Origin: Oscillospiraceae bacterium
GTDB lineage: Bacteria; Bacillota_A; Clostridia; Oscillospirales; CAG-272
Assembly (NCBI GenBank): GCA_015063445.1
Contig: SVUD01000013.1
Coordinates: 1-45,115, forward strand
DNA length: 45,115 nucleotides
Direction: 5' to 3'
Below are positions 14,177 through 22,730 of this stretch, in pieces. The notes under the pieces were generated by a model. It saw nothing but the letters and a program-made list of their open reading frames with translations. It had not been told where the DNA came from and did no database searches. Positions within the stretch are counted from its first letter, which is position 1. The number at the start of each line of letters is the position of its first letter. Made by a program: the position numbers and the translations under genes.

Positions 14177-14236
14177 CGAGCGTAAAAAGTTGTTTTTCGC
14201 TCGGGACAAGCTTTGCTTGCGCCCTGAGAATTTTTT
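14177..14236 (+). promoter_or_regulatory. Possible transcription attenuator in the TerB operon leader
   Basis: Two competing hairpins share the CTCG at 14200-14203. The first is CGAGCG plus AAAAA paired with TTTTT plus CGCTCG (14177-14203). The second is CTCGGG...CCCTGAG with an inner CAAGC/GCTTG stem (14200-14228) followed by AATTTTTT. The second looks like a terminator and the first like an anti-terminator. Both lie between the promoter and the ATG at 14262. Confidence 0.5.
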
Positions 14237-14261
14237 AAAAAACAGAGAGGAGGGGATAAGT

Positions 14262-15926
14262 ATGGCAGCGTTTGATAATGATATGGACGATTTCTGGGAC
14301 GTGTCGAGACTCGTGCCAAAAAAGCGCGCGCCGCTTACGCAGTTTTCCTCCTCACCAAAGGTGAAGGACTTCTCGCTTGAAGCGTCACCTATAACCGAGA
14401 GCGAGAAAAAATCCTCTCCCGAGGATAGAAAAATAGATTTTTCGCTCTTCGAGAGCGCAGGCGACGAGAGGGACAAAAAAGAGCCGCGCAGCTATTCACC
14501 GTCGGGCAACAGCCTTATAAAAACGGTGACTATAAAGCCCTCTCTTGACCGCTTTGATTTTTATGATACGTTTAGAAAGGCGGCGCTCATATATTACGAT
14601 TATAAATGTCCTAAGTGTGACTTCGTTCCTTTCTATTCGTATAAGCCTCAGTACTCGCAAATGACACCCGAGCAAAAGAAATATTATTTCTTTTGGCGTG
14701 ACGAGGTAAGGCGTAAAAGGTATATAAAAACCGATTATTCGTATATTTATCTCTACGTCTACGAAATACTTAATCTGCCCGAAAAATGCACCGCAGAGGA
14801 GGGGCTTATGCTTCTTTGCGATATATGGGAAGCGTATAGAAAAGAGCTTCCGCGCATAGATCAGAGCTTAGCTCTTTGGGTACAGGATTATTGCCTTGTA
14901 TACGGTCTTGAATGTCCCTTTGAGAGAATAAAGGACTTTCTTTTCGACGTAATAAACGCATCCGTGTTCAAGGAATTTTATCTTTCGGATATTGAAAGAG
15001 GCGGCAACGGAGCCGCGGCGATGATAGCCTATCTTTCGGACTATGATTGGAGACGGGGAAAATATGCGGGCGGAGACAATGCCGAGATGTACAGAATGCA
15101 CGTTGAGGGCGCTATGCGCCGTGTGTTCATACGCCTTTTGAATCGTGAAGCGATAGATTCCGCGTCAAGCGCCAAGCTGACGAAAACCGCTTTTGCCGGC
15201 TTGCTTTGTACTCATACCGTAAAATGCAATCTTGAGATAGAATATACCTCTATTGCGGAGTCACCCGAAATGCGAGCTATCGTTACCGCTGCCGTGAAGT
15301 ATACCGAGAACAAGCTTCGTGCCTGTCTCGGAGTTAAATCGAGACTTGCGATACGTGACTTGCCCGATGAATATATGCGAATAATAGACAAGTACTTCGA
15401 GGCTGAGTTTGAAAGGCTTAAAAGAGAACGGGCTAAGGCAAACGAGCCCGAGTACGAGCGCCTTTACGACGCCCCGGAGGAAAAGGTCAGCCTTGCCGAC
15501 GCTATCGAAATAGAGCGCGCGTCCTGGAAAATGACCGCAAGACTCGTCGAGGGCACAGAGGCGGATGAAGAAAATGATATAACGGCTGTATTTTCGGCGG
15601 AAGAAAAGCGAAAGACGGAAATCCCCTCGGCAAACGTGTCGGAGAATGAAAACGAGTCCAAGCCTATCGAAGCTTTCGATTCATATGGACTTTCAAACAA
15701 CGAAATCGGCTATCTTTTTGCCGTGTATAACGATAATAAAACAGAAATACAGGCTTCGGTTAAAGCTCTCGGAGTACCCGAGGATGCCGTTGCCGAAAGA
15801 ATAAACGAGGCGTTTTCCGATAACTTCGGTGACGTCGTGCTCGAGAGCTCCTTTGACGGAGGCTATCGGGTTATAGAGGATTACTTTGAGGAGATAGGTG
15901 AATGGCTTTCGAAAACAATGAAGTAA
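14262..15926 (+). CDS. TerB-N/TerB-C domain protein
   Basis: The 554-aa frame begins MAAFDNDMDDFWDVSRLVPK, with GGAGGGG 6 nt upstream. An acidic low-complexity N terminus of ~85 residues leads into a TerB-N-like domain (about residues 90-230: TPEQKKYYFFWRDEVRRKRY, YIYLYVYEILNL, WEAYRKELP). After a helical middle and a Glu/Lys-rich linker, the C terminus (YGLSNNEIGYLFAVYNDN...) resembles TerB-C. TerB-N/TerB-C proteins were described computationally with a DUF2791-type ATPase and an SF2 helicase as part of Ter-linked DNA processing systems. It overlaps the next gene by 25 nt. It is probably the scaffold or sensor component of the system. Confidence 0.78.
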   Translation: MAAFDNDMDDFWDVSRLVPKKRAPLTQFSSSPKVKDFSLEASPITESEKKSSPEDRKIDFSLFESAGDERDKKEPRSYSPSGNSLIKTVTIKPSLDRFDFYDTFRKAALIYYDYKCPKCDFVPFYSYKPQYSQMTPEQKKYYFFWRDEVRRKRYIKTDYSYIYLYVYEILNLPEKCTAEEGLMLLCDIWEAYRKELPRIDQSLALWVQDYCLVYGLECPFERIKDFLFDVINASVFKEFYLSDIERGGNGAAAMIAYLSDYDWRRGKYAGGDNAEMYRMHVEGAMRRVFIRLLNREAIDSASSAKLTKTAFAGLLCTHTVKCNLEIEYTSIAESPEMRAIVTAAVKYTENKLRACLGVKSRLAIRDLPDEYMRIIDKYFEAEFERLKRERAKANEPEYERLYDAPEEKVSLADAIEIERASWKMTARLVEGTEADEENDITAVFSAEEKRKTEIPSANVSENENESKPIEAFDSYGLSNNEIGYLFAVYNDNKTEIQASVKALGVPEDAVAERINEAFSDNFGDVVLESSFDGGYRVIEDYFEEIGEWLSKTMK

Positions 15927-17272
15927 AAGTACCGAGAAGAATATTAAATACGCTCATTACCTCGCTTTCAGCGGGAGTAGTTCCGAGAATCGGAGCGCCG
16001 TATATAGCAATCGGTCGTGAGGAGGAGCTCAGCTCACTTCTCGATAATCTCGATGACGTTGCGGACGGCGGAGCTGCCTGCCGTTTTCTGATAGGAAGAT
16101 ACGGAAGCGGTAAAAGCTTTCTTATACAGCTGATACGGGGCAGAGCGCTTGAGCGTGGATTTATATGCGCCGATGCAGACCTTTCTCCCGAGAGAAGACT
16201 TTCGGGCGGAAACGGAGCGGGACTCGCTACCTACAAGGAGCTTATGATCAATATGGCGAGCAAGGCATCGCCCGACGGAGGAGCGCTTTCAACCATTCTT
16301 TCAAGGCACTACGCAAAGCTTCAGTTCGAGCTTGCGGACGAAGGCGTTTTACCCGATTCACCGCTTTTTGAGAGCGCGCTAAAGCGTAAGGTCATACTTA
16401 TGCTCGAGGAGCTTGAGGGGGATGTCGGAGGCTTTGACTTTGCCCGAGTGCTCGGCGAATATTATACGGCGATGATGAATGATAACTCTGAGCGTAAAAG
16501 CGCTTGCCTGCGTTGGCTCAGAGGAGAGTTCGCAAACAAGACCGAGGCGGCATCTGCTCTCGGCTTCAGGGTAAGCACGGTAATTGACGATGATAACTGG
16601 TACGGATTTATTAAGCTTTTTGCGGCGCTTTCCGTAAAGCTCGGATATCTCGGATTTATAGTGTTTATCGACGAGTGTGTAAACCTCTATAAAATACCCA
16701 ACAGAATTTCAAGAGAAGCAAACTATGAAAAGCTTCTTGCGATATTCAACGATACCTTGCAGGGCAAGGCAAAAAATCTCGGAGTTATCTTTGGCGGAAC
16801 GCCTCAGTTCCTTGAGGATACGAGAAGGGGACTGTTCAGCTATGACGCCTTAAAGAGCCGACTTGCCGATTCGAAATATGCAGAGGCTCTCGGCTATCAG
16901 AATCTTTCCTCGCCCGTAATAAGACTCAGAACGCTTTCCGCGGCAGAGCTTCTTGCTCTCGTAAAAAGACTGACCAATCTTTATGCAATGCGTGACGGAA
17001 GTGAGCCTCTTGTCACCGATAGTGAGATAGAGGAGTTCGTAGCTATGGCACGTATGAGAGCGGGGGCTGACGAAATGCTCACGCCCCGCGAGATAATACG
17101 AGATTATCTTTCGTTCCTCAACGTTCTTCACGACAACAAGAATGCCAAATTCTCGGATTTGATGAAGACGGCTAAATTCAAAACAGAGCCCGAGGAAAGT
17201 GAAGAAACAGAGCCCGTGTTCACCCCCTCGGAAAATAACAGACGTGTAAGTTTGTTCGATATTGACATTTAA
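15902..17272 (+). CDS. BrxD-like ATP-binding protein (DUF2791)
   Basis: The 456-aa protein opens VPRRILNTLITSLSAGVVPR and has Walker A GRYGSGKS at residues 65-72, with Walker B LGFIVFIDECVNL near 251-263 and an arginine-rich sensor region after 290. This is the BREX BrxD/DUF2791 P-loop family, which occurs in BREX types and in TerB-linked operons. The last ~40 residues are acidic and probably disordered (SEETEPVFTPSENN). The start overlaps the TerB gene, so the two are coupled. It is a soluble cytoplasmic NTPase. The assignment to a defence system rests on the helicase and TerB neighbours. Confidence 0.8.
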   Translation: MAFENNEVKVPRRILNTLITSLSAGVVPRIGAPYIAIGREEELSSLLDNLDDVADGGAACRFLIGRYGSGKSFLIQLIRGRALERGFICADADLSPERRLSGGNGAGLATYKELMINMASKASPDGGALSTILSRHYAKLQFELADEGVLPDSPLFESALKRKVILMLEELEGDVGGFDFARVLGEYYTAMMNDNSERKSACLRWLRGEFANKTEAASALGFRVSTVIDDDNWYGFIKLFAALSVKLGYLGFIVFIDECVNLYKIPNRISREANYEKLLAIFNDTLQGKAKNLGVIFGGTPQFLEDTRRGLFSYDALKSRLADSKYAEALGYQNLSSPVIRLRTLSAAELLALVKRLTNLYAMRDGSEPLVTDSEIEEFVAMARMRAGADEMLTPREIIRDYLSFLNVLHDNKNAKFSDLMKTAKFKTEPEESEETEPVFTPSENNRRVSLFDIDI

Positions 17273-17339
17273 TTCGAGGCAGAATTTAAATAATTTAATG
17301 TAAACCATTTTCACATAGCGACGAAAAGGAGGAGAAAAA

Positions 17340-19574
17340 ATGAGCGAGGCAAGCAGAATATTTTCACTGTTTCCCGATTTCATAAAGGAATATATATACA
17401 GCCGAGGCTGGAGTGAGCTTCGTGATATTCAGATAGCGGCGGCTCATGCGATTTTTGAAACGGATAATAATCTTCTCCTTTCGTCATCGACCGCCTCGGG
17501 AAAGACCGAGGCAGCCTTCTTTCCTATAATTGCGGATATAGTTAACTCTCCGGAATGTCAAAGCTCCATATCCGTGCTTTATATCGCGCCCCTTAAGTCG
17601 CTGATAAATGACCAGTTCTACAGACTTGAAGAGCTTCTCGATATGTCGGGAATAAAGGTAACGCATTGGCACGGTGACGTAGGTCTTTCGCATAAATCAA
17701 AGCTTCTTAAGAATCCCGAGGGCATTTTGCAGATAACCCCCGAGTCGCTTGAGTCTATGCTTATGAACAGAGCGAACGATATACCGCGTCTTTTCGCATC
17801 GCTCAAATACGTTGTAATTGATGAAATCCACGCGCTTCTCGGCGAGGACAGAGGAAATCAGATAATTTGTCAGATAGCGAGAATTTCCGAGCTTATCGGG
17901 CATTCTCCGAGAAGAGTCGGACTCAGCGCAACGATAGGTGATTTAGAGCTTGCGGCTCGTTGGCTTGGAGCGGGCAGCGGAAGAGCTGTTTATGCGCCCA
18001 TTCCCGAAAAAACAAAGCTTCACTGGAGAATAGGACTCGAGCATTTTTATATACAGAATCCAAACGAGGTTCAAACAAAAGCTCCCGAACGGGAAACGAT
18101 GCCCGACGAGCTTCGCGGAGGACACGCAAGGCTTGACCCGGGATATGAATTTTTATACGACTCGGTAGACGGCAGAAAGGCGCTTATATTCTCGAATTCA
18201 CGCGAGGAGACCGAATACGTTACGGCAACGCTCCGTCAGATAGCGAAGGCAAGAGGAGACGAGGATATATTCCTTATCCATCACGGTAATCTCTCTGCGG
18301 CGCTGAGAGAGGACGCAGAGGCTAAAATGAAGGACGAAAGCGTGCTTCGCGCGGTTACCTGCGCCACGGTGACTATGGAGCTCGGTATAGATATCGGCAG
18401 ACTTGAAAGAGTTTGTCAGGTTGGAGCGCCAACGACTGTTTCGGGCTTTTTGCAAAGGCTCGGACGCTCGGGCAGACGAGGCTCGCCCCCGGAAATGATA
18501 ATGCTTCACAGAGAGGAAATGCCTCTGCCTAACGCTCCGCTCCCCGAGATAATTCCGTGGGAAATGCTCAGAAGCATAGCGATAATAGAGCTTTATTCAA
18601 GCGAGAGATTTATAGAGCCCCCGAGAGTAAAGGAAATGCCTCTAAGCCTTGCTTTTCATCAGACGCTTTCCGTTCTTGCGTCGGGAGGTGAGCTTTCCGC
18701 AAAGGCTCTTGCGGGAAAAATTCTTTCTCTTCCGCCTCTTTCAAAAATTGATAAGGAGACGTACAGAGCGCTTCTCGTATCTATGATAAACGACGATTTT
18801 CTTGAATTTACCGAGGAACAACGTCTTATTATAGGATTAAAGGGCGAAAGGCTTATCAACAGCTTCAAATTCTATGCCGTATTCAAGGACAGTGAGGACT
18901 TTACGGTAAGATGCGATAGCGAGGAAATAGGAACTATAACCACGCCCCCGCCGGTAGGCGACAGATTTGCGCTTGCGGGCAGAGTATGGGAGGTTAAGGA
19001 GATAGATATACAGCGTAAGCTTATATTTGTAAAGCGTGTTGACGGAAAAATGGAGGTTTCCTGGCCGGGCGATAGCGGTGAGATACACACTAAGCTTCTC
19101 GTCGCTATGAAGGACGTGTTGTTTAACAACAAGAGCTACGGATTTCTCGGTGAAAATGCCGCGGCGCGTCTTGAAAACGCTCGCAGAGTGGCTGAAAATG
19201 CCAAGATGCGTGATAATATGCTCATTTACCTCGGCGGACAGAGCTATTGTCTTTTCCCGTGGCTCGGAACACGCTCGTTCAGAACTCTTCGCAGATTTTT
19301 GGGGAAATACGCCTCGGAGCTCGGAATATCCGATATCCAGAGTGAAAGCTGTCATTATATAAAATTCAAGGCTCGTGAGGATGCCGCCGCAGGATTCCTT
19401 TTCGGCATACGTGATATAATAGAGCGAGACGGAATAAAAACCGAGGACCTTGTCGGAGCTGGTGAGTGTCCCGTATTCGATAAATACGACGAGTATATTC
19501 CGCCCGAGCTTCTGAGAGAGGCTTACGCAAGAGACAGACTTCGCGCGGATGAGATAATAGAGCGATTTGAATAA
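17340..19574 (+). CDS. DEAD/DEAH-box (Lhr/BrxHI-like) SF2 helicase
   Basis: Motif I is STASGKTEA (residues 50-58), Ia IAPLKSL, II DEIH (161-164), III SAT (LSATIG) and VI QRLGRSGRRG. Together they define an SF2 helicase of the Lhr/BrxHI kind. The C-terminal part of ~330 residues has no second enzyme domain but contains a beta-rich region (FALAGRVWEVKEID) as in Lhr C-terminal extensions. AAAGGAGGAG stands 6 nt before ATG. It is separated from the ATPase gene by 67 nt, with no terminator visible. DNA unwinding or translocation during defence is inferred. Confidence 0.82.
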   Translation: MSEASRIFSLFPDFIKEYIYSRGWSELRDIQIAAAHAIFETDNNLLLSSSTASGKTEAAFFPIIADIVNSPECQSSISVLYIAPLKSLINDQFYRLEELLDMSGIKVTHWHGDVGLSHKSKLLKNPEGILQITPESLESMLMNRANDIPRLFASLKYVVIDEIHALLGEDRGNQIICQIARISELIGHSPRRVGLSATIGDLELAARWLGAGSGRAVYAPIPEKTKLHWRIGLEHFYIQNPNEVQTKAPERETMPDELRGGHARLDPGYEFLYDSVDGRKALIFSNSREETEYVTATLRQIAKARGDEDIFLIHHGNLSAALREDAEAKMKDESVLRAVTCATVTMELGIDIGRLERVCQVGAPTTVSGFLQRLGRSGRRGSPPEMIMLHREEMPLPNAPLPEIIPWEMLRSIAIIELYSSERFIEPPRVKEMPLSLAFHQTLSVLASGGELSAKALAGKILSLPPLSKIDKETYRALLVSMINDDFLEFTEEQRLIIGLKGERLINSFKFYAVFKDSEDFTVRCDSEEIGTITTPPPVGDRFALAGRVWEVKEIDIQRKLIFVKRVDGKMEVSWPGDSGEIHTKLLVAMKDVLFNNKSYGFLGENAAARLENARRVAENAKMRDNMLIYLGGQSYCLFPWLGTRSFRTLRRFLGKYASELGISDIQSESCHYIKFKAREDAAAGFLFGIRDIIERDGIKTEDLVGAGECPVFDKYDEYIPPELLREAYARDRLRADEIIERFE

Positions 19575-19696
19575 AAAAACAACAGTCGCAATCTTTGCAT
19601 TTCGATATTCAATAATCCTGCTTTCGCAATTCGCGGGTTCAAATATTTTTACTTATCCTTAGTGGAAAGGAACGGCTTCTGCCGTAATTCTCTTAT

Positions 19697-20476
19697 ATGA
19701 TATACGATTTACTTGCGCCGTTTTACGATAAATTCAACGGTGATATAAATTATTCCGACTGGGCGGACTTTATAGAAAAGATAATAGAGCGTGAATACGG
19801 CATGGGACGTCCCGAGCTCGTTCTTGACCTTGGCTGCGGAACGGGAAGCATGACGCTTGAGCTTGCCGCTCGCGGATACGACATGACGGGTATCGATTAT
19901 TCCTCGGAAATGCTCGATATAGCGAGAGAGCGAGGGGAAGAGGCAGGCTTTGACGGAAGGATACTCTGGCTTTTGCAGGATATGCGGGAGTTTGAGCTTT
20001 ACGGCACTGTTGATACCGCGGTGTGTTGTCTTGACGGAATAAATCACCTCACAAGTAAAAAAGACCTTGACAAAACGTTAAAGCTCGTGCATAATTATCT
20101 TATACCCGACGGCTTGTTTATTTTCGATATTAACGGAAGATATAAGTTTGAGAATATATACGGCGACCAAACGTACGCTATGGAAAATGAAAACGCCGTA
20201 TGCGTATGGCAGAACTACTATAACGGGAAAAACGGACTTTGCGATTTTTACATAACGCTCTTCGAAGAGGATGAGGACGGTAGATATTGCCGTTATGACG
20301 AGATACAAAAGGAAAAAATGTATACTCTGAAAATGATTAAAAATGCGCTCGCTAAAGCGTCGCTTGAGTTTGTCGGAGCATATTCCGATTTTAATTTCAG
20401 CGAAGCGAGTGATGAGAGCGAAAGAATATATATCGTAGCAAGATGTAAAAAGGAGGCCTCGTATGGCAAACTGTAA
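19697..20476 (+). CDS. Class I SAM-dependent methyltransferase
   Basis: The 259-aa protein shows VLDLGCGTGSMTLELA (motif I, SAM binding) and GIDYSSEMLDIARER (motif II), then a CCLDGINHL segment as in small-molecule methyltransferases. It starts APFYDKFNGD, typical of YcgJ/Cfa-like stand-alone enzymes. The substrate is unknown. No clear SD was seen, GGAAAGGAACGG being about 20 nt upstream, so the start is uncertain. It overlaps hslO by 14 nt, indicating an operon. Confidence 0.82.
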   Translation: MIYDLLAPFYDKFNGDINYSDWADFIEKIIEREYGMGRPELVLDLGCGTGSMTLELAARGYDMTGIDYSSEMLDIARERGEEAGFDGRILWLLQDMREFELYGTVDTAVCCLDGINHLTSKKDLDKTLKLVHNYLIPDGLFIFDINGRYKFENIYGDQTYAMENENAVCVWQNYYNGKNGLCDFYITLFEEDEDGRYCRYDEIQKEKMYTLKMIKNALAKASLEFVGAYSDFNFSEASDESERIYIVARCKKEASYGKL

Positions 20477-21347
20477 ATCAATAATAACAAGAGGAATGAC
20501 TCGTGACGGCTCGGCAAGAGTACTCGTAATAAATTCTACCGAAATGGTTAACGAAATGATAAAGGTGCATAAAACCGCCCCTACCGCGACGGCAGCGCTC
20601 GGCAGACTTGTTACCGCTGCGTCAATGATAGGAACGATGCTACCCGAAAACGGCGATACGCTCACTATGGGCTTCTCAACCGACGGACTTATAAGCAAGA
20701 TGATAGCCGTATCCGATTATTTTGGAAACGTTAAAAGCTATATAGACAATCCTTCGGCAGACCTTAATCTCAAGCCCAACGGAAAGCTTGACGTCGGAGG
20801 GGCTGTGGGATACGGAACTTTCTATATGATTCGTGACGTAGGAGGAAAAGAGCCTCAGAGCGGAACTATTGAAATAGTTTCGGGAGAGATAGCCGAGGAT
20901 ATCGCAACCTATTTCGCAAAGAGCGAGCAGGTTCCTACCGTTCTTTCGCTCGGTGTTCTCGTGGATACCGATTATACCTGCCGCGCGGCAGGCGGTGTTC
21001 TCATTCAGCTTCTGCCTTTCCCCGATGAAGCGACGGTAGATCTTATCGAGAGAAATGCCGCTGATATATCGAACGTTTCAAGGCTCTTTGACTCGGGACT
21101 TACAAACGAGGAAATAATTGATATCGCTATGAAGGACATTCCGTTTGACCTCTTCGATACTCTCGAGGTGGAGTATAAATGCGACTGCGGAAGAGACCGT
21201 ATGAAAAAGAAAATCAAGGGACTTGGAAAAGCCGAAATAATAAATATGTTTGACGATCAGGAGCGTGAGGGAAAGCCGAGAGTGCTTACCGCGATATGCC
21301 ATTTCTGTAACTCGAAATACGATTTTACGGAAAAGGATTTATTGTAA
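20463..21347 (+). CDS. hslO: Redox-regulated chaperone Hsp33
   Basis: The 294-aa frame is full length for Hsp33. The zinc/redox switch is visible in the C-terminal part as YKCDCGRDRM (C-x-C) and ICHFCNSKYDF (C-x-x-C). The N-terminal substrate-binding domain is recognisable from IITRGMTRDGSARVLVI and TAALGRLVTAASMIG. Under oxidative stress the cysteines release zinc and activate holdase activity in the cytoplasm. AAAGGAGG stands 8 nt before the ATG. Confidence 0.95.
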   Translation: MANCKSIITRGMTRDGSARVLVINSTEMVNEMIKVHKTAPTATAALGRLVTAASMIGTMLPENGDTLTMGFSTDGLISKMIAVSDYFGNVKSYIDNPSADLNLKPNGKLDVGGAVGYGTFYMIRDVGGKEPQSGTIEIVSGEIAEDIATYFAKSEQVPTVLSLGVLVDTDYTCRAAGGVLIQLLPFPDEATVDLIERNAADISNVSRLFDSGLTNEEIIDIAMKDIPFDLFDTLEVEYKCDCGRDRMKKKIKGLGKAEIINMFDDQEREGKPRVLTAICHFCNSKYDFTEKDLL

Positions 21348-21406
21348 TAAAAAGATATTCTGCTTTAAAATAAATATCAAAAATAAAATTTTTGGAGGTT
21401 TTTGAA

Positions 21407-22639
21407 ATGCTTATAGGTAACGCTGTGGTAGGACAGTCGGGAGGACCGACGTCGGCTATAAACGCAACGCTTTCGGGCGTTATAAAGGGATGCGCCGAGG
21501 CGCATAAGAGCGGTGCTATAAAAACGCTTTACGGAATGAAAAACGGTATTGAGGGATTTCTTAAAGAGGATTTAAGAGACCTTGGAGAGCGCTTCTTTGA
21601 CACCGAATGGCTCGCCACCCTTGAAACCACCCCTGCGGCAGCTCTCGGCTCTTGCAGAAGAAAGCTCAAGGGACACGACGTGGACAGCGAGACCTACGAA
21701 AAGATTTTTGAAATACTCAAAAAATACGATATCAGATATTTCTTCTACATCGGCGGAAACGATTCAATGGATACCGTTTTAAAGCTTTCCGAGTATGCGA
21801 AAACTCACGATTACGAGCTTCGTGTCGTAGGAATTCCAAAGACAATCGACAACGATCTTATGGCTACCGATCATACTCCCGGATTTGGCTCTGCCGCGAA
21901 ATTCGTCGCAACAACGGTAAAGGAAATACTTTGCGACGTAAACGTATATACCGTAAAAGCTGTAACGATAGTTGAGATAATGGGAAGAGACGCGGGCTGG
22001 CTTACAGCTTCTGCCGCCTTGCCATCACTCACGGGAAGCGCTCCCGACCTTATATACCTTCCTGAGCGAGTCTTTGACACTGAGGAATTTATAACGTCCG
22101 TAAAATCGGCTATGGAAAAGCATCCCGCGGTGCTTGTATGCGTTTCCGAGGGAATAAGATTTGCCGACGGAGAATACGTTGGCAGCGGCGGTCAGTCAGG
22201 CGCTGTTGACGTTTTCGGTCATAAATATCTTTCGGGCACCGGAAAGGTGCTTGAAAGCATCGTTAAAGAGAGAATCGGCTGTAAGGTGCGTTCGATAGAG
22301 CTAAGCCTTCCTCAGCGCTGCGCTGCGCATATCGCTTCGGGCGCGGATATAAAGGAGTCCGTCGGCGTAGGTATGGCGGGCGTTGCCTATGCGGTTAAGG
22401 GTGAAACCGGGGTTATGGCTACGATAGACAGAAGTGAGGGAGAGGAATACTCGGTAACCTACGGAATTGCCGATATCTCCAAAATCGCAAACGAAATAAA
22501 AACCGTTCCCGCAGATTACATAAACGAGGCGGGAAACGGCATCACGGAAAAGGGAATAGCTTATCTTAAGCCGCTTATTGTAGGCGAGACAGAGGTAAAA
22601 TACGAGCTCGGACTTCCGAAGCACGTTTCGATAGACTGA
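21407..22639 (+). CDS. pfp: Pyrophosphate-dependent 6-phosphofructokinase
   Basis: The 410-aa protein reads VVGQSGGPTSAINATLSG and GGNDSMDTVLKL. The D in place of the usual G of the G-G-D-G ATP motif is typical of PPi-dependent enzymes, and PKTIDNDL and MGRDAGWLTA complete the active site. It interconverts fructose 6-phosphate and fructose 1,6-bisphosphate using PPi, reversibly, in glycolysis. The start is the ATG at 21407 behind TTTGGAGG rather than an earlier TTG. A terminator follows. ATP-dependent members are shorter (~320 aa), which supports the call. Confidence 0.93.
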   Translation: MLIGNAVVGQSGGPTSAINATLSGVIKGCAEAHKSGAIKTLYGMKNGIEGFLKEDLRDLGERFFDTEWLATLETTPAAALGSCRRKLKGHDVDSETYEKIFEILKKYDIRYFFYIGGNDSMDTVLKLSEYAKTHDYELRVVGIPKTIDNDLMATDHTPGFGSAAKFVATTVKEILCDVNVYTVKAVTIVEIMGRDAGWLTASAALPSLTGSAPDLIYLPERVFDTEEFITSVKSAMEKHPAVLVCVSEGIRFADGEYVGSGGQSGAVDVFGHKYLSGTGKVLESIVKERIGCKVRSIELSLPQRCAAHIASGADIKESVGVGMAGVAYAVKGETGVMATIDRSEGEEYSVTYGIADISKIANEIKTVPADYINEAGNGITEKGIAYLKPLIVGETEVKYELGLPKHVSID

Positions 22640-22650
22640 TTCTATAAAAC

Positions 22651-22716
22651 AAAATCCTCACGAAGCATAATGCTTTACCGTCATCGGTATGCATAAAACC
22701 GCTTTGTGAGGATTTT
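22651..22716. terminator. Bidirectional terminator between pfp and the membrane gene
   Basis: AAAATCCTCACGAAGC (22651-22666) pairs with GCTTTGTGAGGATTTT (22701-22716) over 15 of 16 positions with flanking A/T runs. It serves both converging genes. Confidence 0.85.
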
Positions 22717-22730
22717 GTATTATTTGATTT

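Noticed and set aside
16850..17383. Minus-strand frame of 177 codons opposite the BrxD-like gene
   Set aside because: It lies opposite two well-supported genes with clear motifs, and no SD or family match was seen.
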